A stretch of 41,362 nucleotides of DNA, taken from NCBI GenBank assembly GCA_003156715.1, contig PMHO01000004.1, forward strand, positions 1 to 41,362, in the 5' to 3' direction. The translations under genes and the position numbers were made by a program. Shown here piece by piece: positions 32,302 to 40,630 of this stretch. Numbering within the stretch: the stretch's first letter is position 1; every line of letters starts with the position of its first letter. The DNA comes from Candidatus Tityobacter terrigena (GTDB lineage: Bacteria > Vulcanimicrobiota > Vulcanimicrobiia > Vulcanimicrobiales > Vulcanimicrobiaceae). The notes under the pieces were generated by a model. That model saw only the letters and a list, made by a program, of their open reading frames with translations. It searched no databases and was not told the origin of the DNA.

Positions 32302-34182
32302 CGAATTCGCGCCGATCGTCCCGCGAAAGCCGCAACGCAGAAAGCCGTCGTCGTGCTGCCGCGCTGCGATGTCAGGCCGGGCGAAGCCGTAGGTCGAATG
32401 GATGCGGCGACCGTCGACGAGCAACGTCACGTTGCGCGCAACGACGCCGCTGCGTGAATCGAGAGCCCAGCCTTCTACGGAGATCGGTGCGTCCGCGGCG
32501 ACGCGCAACGTCGTGAGTCCCAGCGGCGTAAACGTTGGTCGTCCGTCGACCAGATCGATGCGCGCAAACGCTTCCAAGTCCGCCGCACTTGGCCGCAGGG
32601 CCGGTCCGTAAAAGCGAGCTTCGAGGGTCTTCAATCCGAAGAAGGCGCCACCGATCGCGTACAGCAAGAGGCCACCCGTCATCAGCGCGGATAGCGCGGG
32701 GCGGCCGGGGCGGCGGAGCACTCGCGGCGCGTACGCGATCGCACATAAGGTCGCGGGCAGCAGAAAGGGAAGCCAATAGCGACCTTGTCGCCCGATCTCC
32801 CCGCCGGTGTAAATGAATAGGACGATCATGATAAGGTTGAAAAAAGCGTACGAATTGAACGGCGTGTCAGCGAGCGCAATCTCGATGGCAGTCGCCCAAG
32901 AGCGTCGCCGCCCTACCAGGACGAGGCGATGTATGCTGCTCCAAGCGCGCATTGTGACCAACGTCAGCGTGACGAGGGTGCCAATGAGGAGCACCCGATC
33001 AATGAACTCAGTCGCGGCCTCATTGCCAAAGAGAATCGGGGTTGCCGTCCAAGAGATAGCGCCCCAATATGTCTTGAAGCCGATTCCGCCGCCGAAGATA
33101 ACGTAGAAGGCCCACTGCAACATTGCGCCTACGTAGCCGGCCGCCGAACTGATTCCGTGCCGCGCGGCGTCGTGCAAGCCGCCGGCGTAGGAGGCGATCC
33201 GCGAGTTGCTCAGTTCGCCGCCGGACGCAGTAACCCACGCGCAGATCGCCCCGATGGCAAGTGCCGGCCCGAACAGTATTGCCAGCGAAGTCAGCCTTGC
33301 GCCCATTGGCTCGCGCCGGCGGTGCATCTGCGCGCACTGCGCGGCCAAGACCGGTATGCCGACCGCCGCCAGGTACTGCAGCTTTGTGGCAGACAACAAT
33401 CCGAGCGCGATGCCGAGCATTATGGTATCGGCGAAATTGGGCAGGCGCCGCAGTCGAAGGGAGAGATACAGCGTGAACGACACTAGCGCAAACGCAAGGT
33501 TGTCGGGCTGAACGTACGACGATACCCACGAGGTGAGCGGAAGCCATCCGGCAATCGCCGTCGCTGCGAGAGCGAGCCATCTACCGACTCGCAGCTCTCG
33601 CGCGATCCCGTATGTTAAGAAAAGGCTGATGGCCAGCGTCGCAACGTTGAGCGCGCGCGCCGCGAAATAGGAGAAGCTCAGCGAGTGTGTTGCCGTTTGC
33701 GCGACTCCGATAACGAGCGCTTCCATGACATAGTAGAGCGGCGCATACGATCCGACGACGTAGGGCAGCCGCGGTTGGTTTCCCATCAGAAAGGTCGCGC
33801 GCGGGCGCGGAGCACCGCGATCGACACGCGCGAAGTAGGCGGCCGTGCCGTAACCTACGGGCGCTCGGCCGTTCGCGTTATAGCGCATCTCGCGGAAACC
33901 GGTCACCGTCTCGAGATAAGCCGTCTGTGGGTCGACGTCGGTCGCGGGACGTCCTTCACGGGCGAGGACGGGTCGTTCGGCAGAGACAATGGCGAAAGCG
34001 TAGTCGGCGTGAGCGCTCTCATCGGGCGACTGGAAAAAAGGCACGCGCACGACCCAGATCATGGCCAACGCGACAGAAATAGCGACAATCCCCAGGAGCG
34101 CCACGCGGAACATCCTTTCGGACGACGCGTCGCCCGAGCGGAGCGTGCCGTTAGGGGGTCCAGATTGGAACGTCGAGCGCAT
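32125..34182 (-). CDS. DUF2142 family membrane protein
   Basis: The 685-residue protein has about twelve membrane helices and a C-terminal beta-rich domain. The DUF2142 marks are PFFQSPDESAHADYAFAI in the first periplasmic loop and GEIGRQGRYWLPFLLP near two thirds of the chain. DUF2142 proteins have a GT-C-like layout and occur in polysaccharide clusters; their reaction is not established. The extracytoplasmic tail (about residues 560-670; ISVEGWALDSRSGVVARNVT, GRHDLSLLVIER) resembles a small carbohydrate- or surface-type beta domain. Start at 34182 is chosen as the ATG nearest the first helix with few extra residues; another ATG at 34113 is possible. The 3' end overlaps convergent paralogue B by 177 bp. 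Confidence 0.83.
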   Translation of the reverse strand: MRSTFQSGPPNGTLRSGDASSERMFRVALLGIVAISVALAMIWVVRVPFFQSPDESAHADYAFAIVSAERPVLAREGRPATDVDPQTAYLETVTGFREMRYNANGRAPVGYGTAAYFARVDRGAPRPRATFLMGNQPRLPYVVGSYAPLYYVMEALVIGVAQTATHSLSFSYFAARALNVATLAISLFLTYGIARELRVGRWLALAATAIAGWLPLTSWVSSYVQPDNLAFALVSFTLYLSLRLRRLPNFADTIMLGIALGLLSATKLQYLAAVGIPVLAAQCAQMHRRREPMGARLTSLAILFGPALAIGAICAWVTASGGELSNSRIASYAGGLHDAARHGISSAAGYVGAMLQWAFYVIFGGGIGFKTYWGAISWTATPILFGNEAATEFIDRVLLIGTLVTLTLVTMRAWSSIHRLVLVGRRRSWATAIEIALADTPFNSYAFFNLIMIVLFIYTGGEIGRQGRYWLPFLLPATLCAIAYAPRVLRRPGRPALSALMTGGLLLYAIGGAFFGLKTLEARFYGPALRPSAADLEAFARIDLVDGRPTFTPLGLTTLRVAADAPISVEGWALDSRSGVVARNVTLLVDGRRIHSTYGFARPDIAARQHDDGFLRCGFRGTIGANSLAPGRHDLSLLVIERSRPLGVRSAVPVRLEILPATGAASRLRAEGEHNGEPKPRRDAG

Positions 34183-34277
34183 GGCGGTCTTGTCGTATAT
34201 CGTCCCGCGCGCAGCCACTCTTGAGGGCGGCTGGCAACGCGCTGCAGAAAAGCTGAGAGCTTGCCGAAAACTCGAGC

Positions 34278-35258
34278 ATGCGGGTTCCTCCATCCGAAGC
34301 CGCCGTGGTGATTCTCAACTGGAATGGCGCTGGCGAGACGGCCAATGCCCTGGACAGCCTGATCAGCTCAGGGCTGCCCGCCAGCCGGCTCATTGTGGTC
34401 GACAACGGTTCGTCGGGCGACGACGTCCGGATGTTGCGCGCGCGGTATCCCACGATCAAAATGATCTCGATGCGCAACAATCACGGCTTCGCTCGAGCCG
34501 TCAATATCGGCGCCGCCGCCGCATTGCGAGATGGCGCTCGCTACATCGTGCTTTTCAACAACGATGCGTGGATTGAGCCGGGAGTCGCCGTCATCCCGAC
34601 CCTTATCGACGCGCTTGCCGCAGACCCGACGCTCGGCGCGGTTGGTCCGCTGATCGTCGAGACCGATGGAGACGGTGCGGCCAGAATACAGTCAGCCGGT
34701 TATCGCTATTCGCTCTTCTTCCCGATTGCACGTGGGCAGTTTGCCGGGGCGAGGGCTGATGGCGAGCGCCGATACCGTGCGGTCACCTGCTTAAGCGGCT
34801 CGTGCCTTGCCGTAAGCGCCGAAGCCTTCCGAAGAGCCGGCGGGCTCGATGAGGACTTCTTCCTGTACGGCGACGATGTCGACTTCGCCCTACGCCTGCG
34901 CAAAGCGGGCTACGCAGAGCGGCTCGTTCCCCAAGTTCGCGTATTCCACCGACGAGCCGCCTCCAATGGGATTGCTTCAAGCCGCCACATTTACACGGGT
35001 TTGCGTAGTACTCTGATCTTGGTGAAGAAGCACGCGCGCTGGTACCACCTGCCGTCGGCCACGTTGACGCTCATCGCGGCCGCCATCGCGCTTACGGCGC
35101 TCAACGCAAGGGCAGGCCGCTTGGATGGAGCCGGAGCGTCTCTACGTGCGTTTCGCGATTTTCTGGCCGGACGCTGGGGCGGTTACGAAGGCAGCTGGGC
35201 GCCCGAACCGTTATTCTCCGAGCTCGAACCGCTACGCTTCGGAATCCCGGCGGCATAG
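34278..35258 (+). CDS. GT2 family glycosyltransferase, rhamnosyltransferase-like
   Basis: The 326-residue protein has a GT-A fold: VVILNWNGAGETANALDSL, LIVVDNGSSGDD (nucleotide-sugar binding), FNNDAW with Asn94-Asn95-Asp96 in the DXD position, and AGGLDEDFFLYGDDVDFALRLRKAGY, which is the ED-type acceptor motif of WbbL-like rhamnosyltransferases. A single hydrophobic segment near 258-275 may anchor it to the inner membrane. It would act on cytoplasmic lipid-linked glycans. An RmlD gene at 9842 could supply dTDP-rhamnose, which is inference. It is divergent from the DUF2142 gene. Confidence 0.9.
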   Translation: MRVPPSEAAVVILNWNGAGETANALDSLISSGLPASRLIVVDNGSSGDDVRMLRARYPTIKMISMRNNHGFARAVNIGAAAALRDGARYIVLFNNDAWIEPGVAVIPTLIDALAADPTLGAVGPLIVETDGDGAARIQSAGYRYSLFFPIARGQFAGARADGERRYRAVTCLSGSCLAVSAEAFRRAGGLDEDFFLYGDDVDFALRLRKAGYAERLVPQVRVFHRRAASNGIASSRHIYTGLRSTLILVKKHARWYHLPSATLTLIAAAIALTALNARAGRLDGAGASLRAFRDFLAGRWGGYEGSWAPEPLFSELEPLRFGIPAA

Positions 35259-35285
35259 GGCGCTCGCTTCCGTGCTGCTCCTCCG

Positions 35286-35609
35286 TTAGCGCTGGCTGCT
35301 CGTGTTGGCTTCGATTAGAGCGAGTTTGCGCACGATCGCGATAAGCTGCGCCTCCTGGCGCTTGTGGCGAAAATAGAGATTCGCGCCGACAAAGAGTCCC
35401 GCCATGACTGCGAAGTAAAGCAGCAAGTCCGTGCCGCGCCCGACGCCGAGCAGGCGCGCAGCGTAAGAAGCAAACTGAGGGAACACCACTAGCGCCAGGC
35501 CAAGTGTGCCAATTCCGACGACCGCGGCAACTTGCCAACCGTTGAGGCGGTGGCTACCCACGTAGAGGCCGAGTAATAGGATCGCCGCGCTCAGGACTGA
35601 AACAATCAT
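35286..35609 (-). CDS. DUF2304 family small membrane protein
   Basis: The 107-residue protein has three hydrophobic helices and the DUF2304 mark GVGRGTDLLLYFAVMAGLF followed by a charged coiled tail (RHKRQEAQLIAIVRKLALIEA). It is 9 bp downstream of a DPM1-like GT2 gene on the same strand. GT2 plus DUF2304 pairs are common in polysaccharide loci, where the small protein is thought to assist the transferase at the membrane; its exact role is unknown. Confidence 0.88.
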   Translation of the reverse strand: MIVSVLSAAILLLGLYVGSHRLNGWQVAAVVGIGTLGLALVVFPQFASYAARLLGVGRGTDLLLYFAVMAGLFVGANLYFRHKRQEAQLIAIVRKLALIEANTSSQR

Positions 35610-35618
35610 CCGCAGGTC

Positions 35619-36293
35619 CTAACGCGACCATGCCGCGTAGAAGAGCTCGAACACGATTTTTACGGAATTGGACAACGACTGACCCTTCCGCATCGAGTAG
35701 GCGCTGTAGCGAACAGTCGTTGGAACCTCCACGTAGCTGAGCCGCTGGCGCGCGATTTGCGCCAGGATTTCCGATCCGTGAGCCATTCCCGCGTGGCGGA
35801 GGTCGATCAGTTCGGCCGCGCGCCGAGTGAACGCGCGCAGGCCGTTGTGCGTATCGCTCAGCGGCAGTCCGGTCTGCCAGCGTGTGAAGGCTATAGCCAC
35901 ACGCAAAACGAGGCGGCGGGCGGCGGTCATGCCTTCGGTCGCGCCAAGAAAGCGCGAGCCGAGCGCAACTTCCGCCTTCCCCGAGGTCAGCGCCTCCAGC
36001 ATGACGTCGATGGTGGAAGAATCGTGCTGCCCGTCGGCATCGAATGTACAGACGTAGTCGGCACCTTGCGAAAGGGCGTACTCGATGCCGGTTTGCGTAG
36101 CCGCACCCGCGCCAAGATTGACGGCGTGTTGGACGATCACTGCGCCCGCGTCTCGGGCCAGGGAGGCTGTCTCATCGGCAGACCCATCATCGACAACGAC
36201 CACGCGCGGCAGAAAGCGCGCAAGACCCCGGAGGGTCTGGGCGATAACAGCCGATTCCCGGTAGGCCGGAACGACGACCCAGAGGTTCCCCAC
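35619..36293 (-). CDS. GT2 family glycosyltransferase, polyprenyl-phosphate sugar synthase-like (DPM1-type)
   Basis: The 224-residue protein has a GT-A domain with VVVPAYRESAVIAQTL, RVVVVDDGSADET, CTFDADGQHD (Asp85 and Asp87) and the acceptor region LSDTHNGLRAFTRRA. This is the pattern of dolichyl/polyprenyl-phosphate mannose or glucose synthases, which load a sugar from a nucleotide donor onto a lipid phosphate for use by GT-C enzymes outside. It has no C-terminal membrane helices of its own; the following DUF2304 protein may supply membrane contact. Several GT-C-like proteins in the window could use its product. Start is a GTG at 36293 by similarity. Confidence 0.88.
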   Translation of the reverse strand: MGNLWVVVPAYRESAVIAQTLRGLARFLPRVVVVDDGSADETASLARDAGAVIVQHAVNLGAGAATQTGIEYALSQGADYVCTFDADGQHDSSTIDVMLEALTSGKAEVALGSRFLGATEGMTAARRLVLRVAIAFTRWQTGLPLSDTHNGLRAFTRRAAELIDLRHAGMAHGSEILAQIARQRLSYVEVPTTVRYSAYSMRKGQSLSNSVKIVFELFYAAWSR

Positions 36294-36354
36294 ACCCTCT
36301 GTATCGACGCCTAGCCCGCCATTTGTGAGCCTTTCTTTCCGCCGGGGCGCTGGC

Positions 36355-36412
36355 TCAAGCGCTTGATGCCGCGTAGGTCCATCTCGGGGCCGAGGGGGTT
36401 CCTAGAACTAGG
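36355..36412. promoter_or_regulatory. cluster of palindromes in the gap before the GT4 gene
   Basis: The 177-bp gap between the divergent GT2 and GT4 genes holds TCAAGCGCTTGA (36355-36366, perfect 12-bp palindrome), CTCGGGGCCGAG (36384-36395, 4-bp arms) and CCTAGAACTAGG (36401-36412, 5-bp arms, 2-base spacer). Three short dyads in 58 bases in a divergent promoter region may be regulator sites, but each is short enough to be chance in GC-rich DNA. Confidence 0.3.
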
Positions 36413-36470
36413 CCCGTGACTTCCTTCGTGTGCCGTGCCGACCGGCCTTTAGGCTGCCGATATCCCACCC

Positions 36471-37622
36471 ATGACGCAAGGTCACGCGCGTGGCAGATCG
36501 CCGCTTCGGATAGGCATCAACGTGCTTTTTCTCCTTCCCGGCGGGGTCGGCGGCACGGAAATTTATATGCGTAGCCTGATCTCTGCCCTGGCCGGAGCGG
36601 ACTCACGCAACGACTATTTCATCTTTCGCAACGCCGAAACCGGGCCAGATATAGTACCGGAGGCTCCCAATTTTCACGATCGTCCCCAGCCGGTGCACGC
36701 CGCCTCACGCCCTGCGCGCATTGCTTTCGAACAGACGCGATTGCTGATCGACGTCGAACGTCTCAAGCTCGATATCGTCTTCAACGGTGGCTTTACGGCT
36801 CCGCTCCTGTGCCGTGCGCCAATGGTTACCGTCTTTTACGACTTGCAGTACAGGAGCCACCCACAGTACGCGCGCTGGTTCGACCGCCCCTTTTGGAACC
36901 TCCTACTTCCGGCATCCGCTCGGCGTTCGCGACACATCGTCACCCTGTCAGATTCTGCGAAGAGGGACCTCACGCGATTCTACCCGTGGGCGGAAGATCG
37001 CATCGTGCTGGTGCCGCACGGCACCGAACGCGGGTTCCAGAACGTCGCCGCGCGCCGCGAAGCGCGACCACCAAGCAAGCCGATGATCCTTTCGGTGTCT
37101 ACGCTGCATCCGCATAAGAATATCGATACGCTGCTGCGTGCGTTTGTCCGATTCAGGGAACGGCGCCCGGAGTATCGCCTCGTTATCTGTGGCTTGAAAG
37201 GCTTCGAGACGGAGCGCTTGCTGCGGCTGCGGGCGCAACTGCAACTGGAAGGGGACGTCGACTTTACCGGCTGGATACCGCGCGCCGATTTATACGAGCG
37301 CTTCGCCCAAACGCGCGCCTTCGTCTATCCCTCGCGATTCGAAGGCTTTGGGATCCCCGTGTTGGAGGCGCTGACCGCTGGCGTACCAACCGCCTGTTCT
37401 GACATACCGCCGTTGCGCGAAATCGCAGGCGACTGCGCGCGCTACTTCGACCCGAACGACGATCGCGCGATGGCAGCTGCCCTCGAAAACGTGACTCAGG
37501 ACGAAGCGCTGCGCCATCATCTGATTCGAGCCGGACGCGACCGCTCCTCAATGTTTACTTGGGACAAAGGCGCTCGGCGCTTGCGCGACGTTTTCGAGAG
37601 AGTCGCCGCGAGGGAAGCGTGA
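36471..37622 (+). CDS. GT4 family glycosyltransferase
   Basis: The 383-residue protein has a GT-B fold: LFLLPGGVGGTEIYMRSLI at the N-terminus, an N-domain acceptor half, and the donor half with PMILSVSTLHPHKNIDTLLRA, LVICGLKGFE and FEGFGIPVLEALTAGVPT, the retaining EX7E motif (Glu291 and Glu299). It is a cytoplasmic enzyme using an NDP-sugar to extend a polysaccharide or O-antigen-like glycan. The next gene, an FkbM methyltransferase, starts 7 bp downstream, so they are probably one operon. Donor sugar cannot be told from sequence. Confidence 0.92.
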   Translation: MTQGHARGRSPLRIGINVLFLLPGGVGGTEIYMRSLISALAGADSRNDYFIFRNAETGPDIVPEAPNFHDRPQPVHAASRPARIAFEQTRLLIDVERLKLDIVFNGGFTAPLLCRAPMVTVFYDLQYRSHPQYARWFDRPFWNLLLPASARRSRHIVTLSDSAKRDLTRFYPWAEDRIVLVPHGTERGFQNVAARREARPPSKPMILSVSTLHPHKNIDTLLRAFVRFRERRPEYRLVICGLKGFETERLLRLRAQLQLEGDVDFTGWIPRADLYERFAQTRAFVYPSRFEGFGIPVLEALTAGVPTACSDIPPLREIAGDCARYFDPNDDRAMAAALENVTQDEALRHHLIRAGRDRSSMFTWDKGARRLRDVFERVAAREA

Positions 37623-37629
37623 TGGACTC

Positions 37630-38415
37630 GTGACGCGCTCCCTACTGGACGAGACCGATAGGCTGCTGGCACGCGTGATCCCACGGCCGCTACGCGTTCC
37701 GTTGCATTTTACCGCGTTGCGTCTCGCGAAACGCGGCGAGCAAGCGATGTTAGCGCGTATCAGCGAAATCTGTCCAGCGACCGGCCGCGCTCTCGACGTC
37801 GGCGCCAACCACGGATTGTATACCTTCGCGCTGGCCCGCCTCGCGGAGCGTGTCGATGCCTTCGAGCCTCAGGAAGAGTGCGTACGAAATCTGCGCGCCT
37901 TCGGCAAGGTGTTCGCGCCCAACCTCAAGGTTCATAATGTCGCGCTTTCCGACTCAATGGGAACGGTAGAGCTCAACGTGCCCTGGTTCGAGGGCCGCCT
38001 CGGGCGGGCGACGCTCTCAGGGCAAGCAAGCATCGACGTTCGCTCGGATCGCTCCGAGACCGTCACGGTATCCGCCAAGCGCATCGACGATTTTCGTTTT
38101 TCTGACGTTGGGTTCGTCAAGATCGATGTCGAGGGGCACGAAGACCGGGTGATCGCGGGTGCCACCGAAACATTGCAACGCTGCCGCCCGATCCTTCTCG
38201 TCGAGGTCGAACAGCGTCATCTAGCCTCGAGGCGAATCGAAGACGTGTTCGCTCGCGTGGAAAACCTCCGTTATCGCGGCAGCTTCTATCGGCGTGGAGT
38301 TCTTAGCGACCTCGACGAGTTCGATGTGAAAAGGGACCAGGCGGCTTTCCTCGACGACGCCGACGCGGTGTTCGACGAACGCTACATAAACATGTTTATT
38401 TTTCGCCCGGGGTGA
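37630..38415 (+). CDS. FkbM family SAM-dependent methyltransferase
   Basis: The 261-residue protein has the class I SAM-binding motif LDVGANHGLYTFALARL (Asp56-Val-Gly-Ala-Asn60), the acidic AFEPQEECV strand, and the FkbM mark DVGFVKIDVEGHEDRVIAGA. FkbM-type enzymes O-methylate sugars or other small molecules. Its place right after a GT4 gene points to methylation of a sugar in the same glycan. Start is a GTG at 37630; the ATG at 37622 is in another frame. The stop is 106 bp from the convergent ornithine cyclodeaminase gene. Confidence 0.9.
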   Translation: MTRSLLDETDRLLARVIPRPLRVPLHFTALRLAKRGEQAMLARISEICPATGRALDVGANHGLYTFALARLAERVDAFEPQEECVRNLRAFGKVFAPNLKVHNVALSDSMGTVELNVPWFEGRLGRATLSGQASIDVRSDRSETVTVSAKRIDDFRFSDVGFVKIDVEGHEDRVIAGATETLQRCRPILLVEVEQRHLASRRIEDVFARVENLRYRGSFYRRGVLSDLDEFDVKRDQAAFLDDADAVFDERYINMFIFRPG

Positions 38416-38521
38416 GCTCTTGATGCAGATGATATGTAAAATGAACCGTCGCCACCGCGATCCAATCCCAAGTCTCCGCGCCGCAGCTTCAGCCGCTTCC
38501 CAAGAACTCAGTAAGCGACGC

Positions 38522-39787
38522 TCATCCTGTGACTCGAGTGGGCGCCGCCTTGGCGCTCAGGGCGTGCCAAATCTCGCGGAGGAATGAGGCCGCGTCCATG
38601 ACGAGCCCGATCGTCTGTGTTCCGCGGTCGGTCAGCTTGGTCACGCTGGCCGGGTTGATGTCGACGCAGATCGTCTTGCAGCTCGCCGGGAGCAGGTTGC
38701 CGACGGCGATCGAGTGCAGCAGCGTGCAAACCATCAGCGCCATGCCGATCTCGGGGACATAGCGCCGCATCGCACGCTGCGCCTCGACCACGTCGGTGAT
38801 CACGTCGGGTAGGGGGCCGTCGTCTCGGATCGATCCCGCGAGCACGACCGGCATTCCCTTGCGGTACGCTTCGTACATGATGCCGCCACGCAGAACGGAG
38901 GCCTCGATCGCCGGGCCGATCCCGCCCAGGGCGCGGATGCGGTTGACCGTTCGCAGGTGGTGGACGTGACCTTCCTCGACCGGAAAAGCGTCGTCCAGGT
39001 CGACGCCTAGCGAGGTGCCGAAAAACTGCGACTCGATGTCGTGAACCGCGAGCGCGTTGCCTGCGAAGAGCGCGTCGACGAAATCGTGACGAATGAGCTG
39101 CTCGAGGTACTTGCCGGCGCCGGTGTGCACGATCGCGGGGCCGCCGACGAGCAGAACGCGCTTCCCCTGCGCCTTGGTCGCGATCAGCTCGCGCGCGACC
39201 TCGGCGATCAGCGATTCCTTCGGCTTCTCGCTCGAGACCGCACTCGACATGAACTCGAAGACTTGTTTGCGCCTGGGCCGCTGTAACGCTTGCACCCGGA
39301 CGCCGCTGTGACCGACGACGACCGCATCGCCCGCTTTGATGTCGGAAGGGGGCACCGTGCGCGCCGAGCCGTCCTCGACCACGATCGCACAGTCCATCTC
39401 CGTCAGCGCCACCTCGACCCACTTGCCGGCAACGCAAACCTCAGTCCCGAGGTTGGTCGTCGCGTAGAAGTTATCGGGTAAAATGCCGTCGCCGGGCGCG
39501 GCCTCCATCACGGCGTCGCTGTCGCCCGCAACGACGGCGCCGATATCGCGCAGTTTGTCAAGCAGATCTTCCAGCGCCGCAGCCGACTCCGCCTCGATCC
39601 GCAACCGCGCCGTGCTCGATTCGGTCGCGGTTTTTCCCACTGAAAAGTTGTCGATCGTGTAGCGGGCGAATTCGTTGTCCATGATCAGCTCGAGGACGCG
39701 CCCGAAGACGCCCGAGTCCAGGATGTGCCCGCGCAGCTCGATTTCCCGGACGAAGGCTCCTTGGCCGTTCATCGAACTCTCCGCCAT
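38522..39787 (-). CDS. TIGR00300 (LOR/SDH domain) protein, probable ornithine cyclodeaminase
   Basis: The 421-residue protein matches the TIGR00300 family: an N-terminal domain (REIELRGHILDSGVFGRVLEL, NFSVGKTATESSTARLRIE) and a Rossmann-like C-terminal domain with KRVLLVGGPAIVHTGAGKYL, LFAGNALAVHDIESQFFGTSLGVDL and GIGPAIEASVLRGGIMYEA. The archaeal member MMP1218 and the C-terminal part of cyanobacterial ArgZ/AgrE convert ornithine to proline with NAD+. This protein lacks the N-terminal arginine dihydrolase domain of ArgZ/AgrE, so it corresponds to the archaeal stand-alone form. It is unrelated to the classical bacterial ornithine cyclodeaminase. ATG at 39787 or 39772 may be used. Its start abuts rsmI. 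Confidence 0.85.
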   Translation of the reverse strand: MAESSMNGQGAFVREIELRGHILDSGVFGRVLELIMDNEFARYTIDNFSVGKTATESSTARLRIEAESAAALEDLLDKLRDIGAVVAGDSDAVMEAAPGDGILPDNFYATTNLGTEVCVAGKWVEVALTEMDCAIVVEDGSARTVPPSDIKAGDAVVVGHSGVRVQALQRPRRKQVFEFMSSAVSSEKPKESLIAEVARELIATKAQGKRVLLVGGPAIVHTGAGKYLEQLIRHDFVDALFAGNALAVHDIESQFFGTSLGVDLDDAFPVEEGHVHHLRTVNRIRALGGIGPAIEASVLRGGIMYEAYRKGMPVVLAGSIRDDGPLPDVITDVVEAQRAMRRYVPEIGMALMVCTLLHSIAVGNLLPASCKTICVDINPASVTKLTDRGTQTIGLVMDAASFLREIWHALSAKAAPTRVTG

Positions 39788-40630
39788 GTGGGACTGACCT
39801 TCGTGCCGACGCCGCTCGGCAACCTGCGCGACGTCACGCTTCGCGCGCTAGAGGTGTTGCGCGCATGCGACCTCATCGTGGCCGAGGATACGCGCGTGAC
39901 GCGTCGCCTGCTGAGCGCGTACGGCATCGCGGGCAAGACGCTTTGGAGCTACCGCGAGCAGAACGCCGCGGCCGTGACGCCTGCGATTTTGGAGCGCGCC
40001 GCAGGCTCTTCCGTAGCGGTCGTCAGCGACGCCGGCACGCCTGGCATCTCCGACCCCGGCCGCGACCTTATCCGCGCCGCGCGTGCCGCGGGCGTCGCCG
40101 TCGACGTCCTGCCGGGTCCGGTAGCATTCGTGTGTGCGGCCGTCCTTTCGGGGTTCGAACTCGAGGGGCTCGTCTTCGGTGGATTCGTACCGCGCACGGC
40201 CGGCGCACGTGAGGCCATTTTACGCACGGCGTTGGGACGCAGCGCCGCAAGCGCTTTCTACGAATCGCCGCGCAGAATCTTAACAACCCTCGAGGTGCTT
40301 CAAAAGCTCGCGCCGAATGCGCACCTCTTCCTGGCTCGCGAGTTGACGAAGCTGCACGAGCAGCAGATTCTGGGGACGCCCGAAAACGTGCGATGTGCAC
40401 TCGAGCAGCCCGTGCGTGGCGAGATCGTGCTGGTCATCGAAGGAAGTGCCCTGGAACGCGAGCACCTAGGGACCGTCGATCTTGAGGCGCGCGTCGATGC
40501 TCTGCTCGAAGCCGGCCTTTCCGTCGCGGGTGTTGCCAAGCGGCTCGCCAACGAGGGCGCGGGCGAGCGAGCCGAAGTTTACGCGCTAGCCGCGGCGCGT
40601 AAGCGCGCGCGCGGCGCAAGCGAGCGCTGA
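39788..40630 (+). CDS. rsmI: 16S rRNA (cytidine(1402)-2'-O)-methyltransferase RsmI
   Basis: The 280-residue protein 2'-O-methylates C1402 of 16S rRNA with SAM. It shows the tetrapyrrole-methylase-fold marks of RsmI: TFVPTPLGNLRDVTLRALEVL, LIVAEDTRVTRRLL, VAVVSDAGTPGISDPGRDLI, FYESPRRILTTLEVL and LARELTKLHEQQILGT. I choose GTG 39788 since the family begins a few residues before the PTPLGN motif; the frame is open further back but there it is opposite the next gene's start. The first base is adjacent to the start codon of the divergent gene. Its 3' end overlaps the convergent GT87-like gene by 52 bp. Confidence 0.93.
   Translation: MGLTFVPTPLGNLRDVTLRALEVLRACDLIVAEDTRVTRRLLSAYGIAGKTLWSYREQNAAAVTPAILERAAGSSVAVVSDAGTPGISDPGRDLIRAARAAGVAVDVLPGPVAFVCAAVLSGFELEGLVFGGFVPRTAGAREAILRTALGRSAASAFYESPRRILTTLEVLQKLAPNAHLFLARELTKLHEQQILGTPENVRCALEQPVRGEIVLVIEGSALEREHLGTVDLEARVDALLEAGLSVAGVAKRLANEGAGERAEVYALAAARKRARGASER

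Noticed and set aside
38522-39787. Naming the TIGR00300 protein as lysine-ketoglutarate reductase/saccharopine dehydrogenase.
   Set aside because: The LOR/SDH label comes from an old domain name; the length and layout match the archaeal ornithine cyclodeaminase type and not the bifunctional lysine enzyme.
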